Shown here: positions 61,680 through 64,000 of the stretch, piece by piece
How positions within the stretch are numbered: the stretch's first letter is position 1
Layout of the letters: every line of letters starts with the position of its first letter
Assembly: GCA_050084985.1 (NCBI GenBank)
Contig: JBITNC010000001.1
Span: 24,056,001 to 24,120,000 of the forward strand
From: Nageia nagi
Lineage: Eukaryota; Pinophyta
DNA: 64,000 nt
Direction of reading: 5' to 3'
Position numbers and translations under genes: made by a program
The notes under the pieces: generated by a model
Databases searched by the model: none
Told to the model about the DNA's origin: nothing
What the model saw: the letters and a program-made list of their open reading frames with translations, nothing else

Positions 61680-62640
61680 CTTGCTGTGAATCCGCCCGAC
61701 AGCATTACACTTTCATATCCAAACCCTCTCAATTATGCTACCAGTTTGCAAAATGTGGGTGGTTCTACATTGCCAAGTCTTCCCATGACTCCCAACACCA
61801 TTCACCCGAATCCCATGTTGTCCTACTATCCTCATTTACAAACCGATGTTGCCAGTGCCACAAATGCCTTGGCAACTCCTCCCAGTATTTCTACTATGCC
61901 TTCATTGCCCTCTCACGCAAGCTCTAATCCACAACCATCGTTCTTGCCTGATGCAAACCATGAAGCCTTAATTGCTTCCAAGAGTGACCACAACAAGGAT
62001 AAAGCCATGGCAAATTTGGAAAGATTGGTGCAAAGGATGAGCAACAAGGTCATGCAGATTAAGAGGAACTAAGATAATCAAGGCCACTATGCTCAGAACG
62101 ATAGATCCAGAACCTATACCTTTCAAAGGCCCAGCAAACCCTGGAATAGGGCAGCAAATAATGGTGGTACTAAATCCGGTTGTCAACCATGCTAGGAATG
62201 ATAATCAAGTGCACAATGTTGACATCCCTATTGTGCCGATCCCGAACTGGTGCAGAATACATTCCACCGTGGCACATAATGAAACAAATTGTCATGAGTT
62301 CACGACGACCTTGAATGTATTTCATCAAGAGATGCAGAATATGGAGATTGTCCCTGTAGATGCTCCTTATGCCAAACAGCCTGATCGAGTCATGCTTACC
62401 TAGATGGCTGATGTTGAGGTTGATGTAGTGACGTCCATTTCAGATGATGAAGTATTCACTACACAACAACTCTTTACTAAAGCAAAAACTCCTCCTGTGA
62501 TGCCCACTAATGAAGAATTATATGTTGCACAGTCGACATCAGTCCAGCTTGCCTATAACTTTTGGAGGAAGGAGAAATCCCTTATGACTACATCCACGCC
62601 TCCGAATAATTTGTTACTCCTCCGGATTCAACTTCCCCAA
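61680..62640 (+). pseudogene. gag C-terminal part, large Ty3/gypsy element
   Basis: The frame at 61686-62072 is Pro/Ser/Asn-rich and then helical (KDKAMANLERLVQRMSNKVM). After a frame change, 62089-62403 has a zinc-binding-like WCRIHSTVAHNETNCHEF (C..H..H..C). 62404-62643 continues (MADVEVDVVTSISDDEVFTT). The pattern, with one C-H-H-C cluster between a coiled segment and protease, is that of a plant gag. It is broken by at least two frame changes and a stop at 62401. Confidence 0.6.
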
Positions 62641-63892
62641 TGAATCCTCCGCTCCCTGTTCACTCGGCACCGCAGTTCAAACATGTCTATGTCCATCAAG
62701 GGGAGGCATCCTCCTCTTCTATTGTTCCAACAACGAAGGTACCTACAAGAGCAGAGCCGTCATCTCAAGAGCAATCCCAAGAAAAGAAGGTGATGCAAGA
62801 AGGCTCCCACGCCTCGTCTTATGACCTCATGGAAGAACTAAAAAAGACCAAATCTAGAGCTTCGATCTATGATGTCATCTAGATGGATAAATAGTACAAG
62901 CCTATCAAGGAGGAGTTGAGCAAGTACGCCTCTAGAGCTAAACAAAAATGGGTGCCTAAGGCCACTAAAGCACCCAAACCAATCGAGGCGAAGACTTTAT
63001 CCCTACATAAGGACAAAGAGTCACCACCATTCCTTTTAACACTGTGAATTGCGAGCAAGAACCTGCATAATTGCATGGTAGACTCTAGCGCAGCTGGAAA
63101 TGTTATGCCACACAAGATTTGCCAATAGTTGAACCTTCCCCTCATGCCTAGTCCTAAGAAGGTCACTGAACTGGACAAATGTGAAGTCAAGGTGATCAAG
63201 ATGCTCCCTAACATGCATATTCAAATAGCTTCCAAGCCTCGAGTGCAGCAATACACAGACATTCAAGTGGTGGACATTCCAAACTCGTATGGGATCTTGC
63301 TGAGCAGGGATTGGTCAAAGAAACTTAATGGATACATCTCTACTGACTTCACCCATATGTGGCTTCCATTGAAGGGACAACCAAAGTAGATTAGGGTAGA
63401 TAGCAAGCCCTATCTCAAGGAAATGATCACAGAGTATAAAAATTTGAACAAGGTTCATTTTGCACAAGAAGAGTTGGGAGTGTACAATATGGATGTTACT
63501 TCCGATAAAGGTGGTCCCTCTAATGATACTGAATATTGTCATACCCCCTTGTACCTCAATCATCTGAAGAAGGATGTTTGCTTAGATGATTTGAAACTTA
63601 TAAGACAAGAAGCTCTTGGTTCTAAGCCTCCTGAGGAGATGTCCAATTGGATGAAGCAGGAAGTGGAAGGAAAATTGGATGAACTTGAGAAGGCTGAGCA
63701 CCTGAGGTTAGAGAAACAAGAACCATAGACAAAAAATGTTGTTGTTGACATCTCAGGGAGAGAGATATTGGAGAATAGAGAAAAACATCACCGGTTGTTA
63801 AGAGGAGAGAGTTCATATTCCCCTCCTGCTGACGATTCTGAAATTGTTTGTGCTGATCCTCTTAACGAAGATCAATTTTGAATACTCAAGTT
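62641..63892 (+). pseudogene. gag-protease region, Tat/Athila-like, truncated by window end
   Basis: 62640-62882 ends in the boundary motif SYDLMEELKKTKSRASIYDV, parallel to the one at about 33500. The protease active site at about 63076 reads CMVDSSAAGNVMPHKIC; the expected D-S-G is D-S-S. 63129-63389 carries IQVVDIPNSYGILLSRDWSK and TDFTHMWLPLKGQPK, the flap region typical of Athila/Tat proteases. 63423-63728 continues toward RT with an acidic linker. RT would lie beyond the window. Stops near 62880, 63390 and 63726 show decay, but the domain is well preserved. Confidence 0.75.
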
Positions 63893-64000
63893 CGATGTGT
63901 AGACAACTCAGCATCAAATTCGTTTCACTCCACTTGTCCTGGCTGAGGCGTTTTCTTTTCTTGTTACACAGTTTAACGGGCTGCTATGATTAGAGGCTAT

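Noticed and set aside
1-64000. tRNA or rRNA genes
   Set aside because: No cloverleaf with A and B boxes and no rRNA core sequence was recognised on either strand; the tRNA-like matches are retrotransposon primer-binding sites.

Overview
This window looks like intergenic DNA from a large, repeat-rich land-plant nuclear genome. It is AT-rich and built almost entirely of decayed, nested LTR retrotransposons, mostly Ty3/gypsy: Tat-like elements with a second RNase H, and chromovirus-like elements. The only probable host-gene sequence is the terminal exon of a phosphate acetyltransferase (Pta) on the minus strand at 34972-35133. As far as I recall, angiosperms lack Pta while mosses and green algae have it, so a gymnosperm, fern or other non-angiosperm source is more likely. 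That is inference.

Layout, left half. Positions 120-861 hold a chromovirus gag-protease fragment. An LTR of a family I call X follows on the plus strand (862-2328). It faces a minus-strand X LTR with its primer-binding site and a repeat-rich leader (2329-4517). The minus X LTR runs 4518-5183, is interrupted, and resumes at 24662-25402. The interruption is a 19.47-kb Tat-like element (5184-24656, minus) with direct LTRs and the duplicated target CTAAG on both sides. In element order it carries gag, protease, RT, RNase H, a second RNase H, integrase, an extra sense ORF, an antisense plant-mobile-domain ORF and the 3' LTR. Beyond the X LTR is a plus-strand Tat pol fragment (25403-28254), then an LTR of family Y (28497-29838), a 46-48 bp minisatellite (about 30185-30535) and a plus-strand gag remnant (32343-33745).

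Middle. 33746-36750 is the least repeat-like stretch and contains the Pta exon. It is followed by LTR debris (36750-38122) and a short element with no coding sequence (38123-41671, minus) that has Y LTRs, PBS, polypurine tract and a minisatellite core.

Right half. 42000-45540 is an unusual array of a recurring 34-bp motif with five TATA boxes. It leads into a large broken ORF (ORF1-A, 45549-48305) of no family I recognise. A second repeat field (48600-57640, with a regular 183-bp array) leads into a homologous broken ORF (ORF1-B, about 58440-59240 and perhaps 60132-60766). The second field is split by the youngest element of the window, a chromovirus at 49042-55758 (minus) with 1.05-kb LTRs, tRNA-iMet PBS and target duplication GACGA. 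A truncated Y-like LTR (60770-61650) and a plus-strand gag-protease (61680-63892) close the window.

All element genes seen carry stops, frameshifts or lost catalytic residues, so no autonomous copy is present. A recurring theme is that leaders and upstream regions of otherwise different elements are made of diverged tandem repeats.
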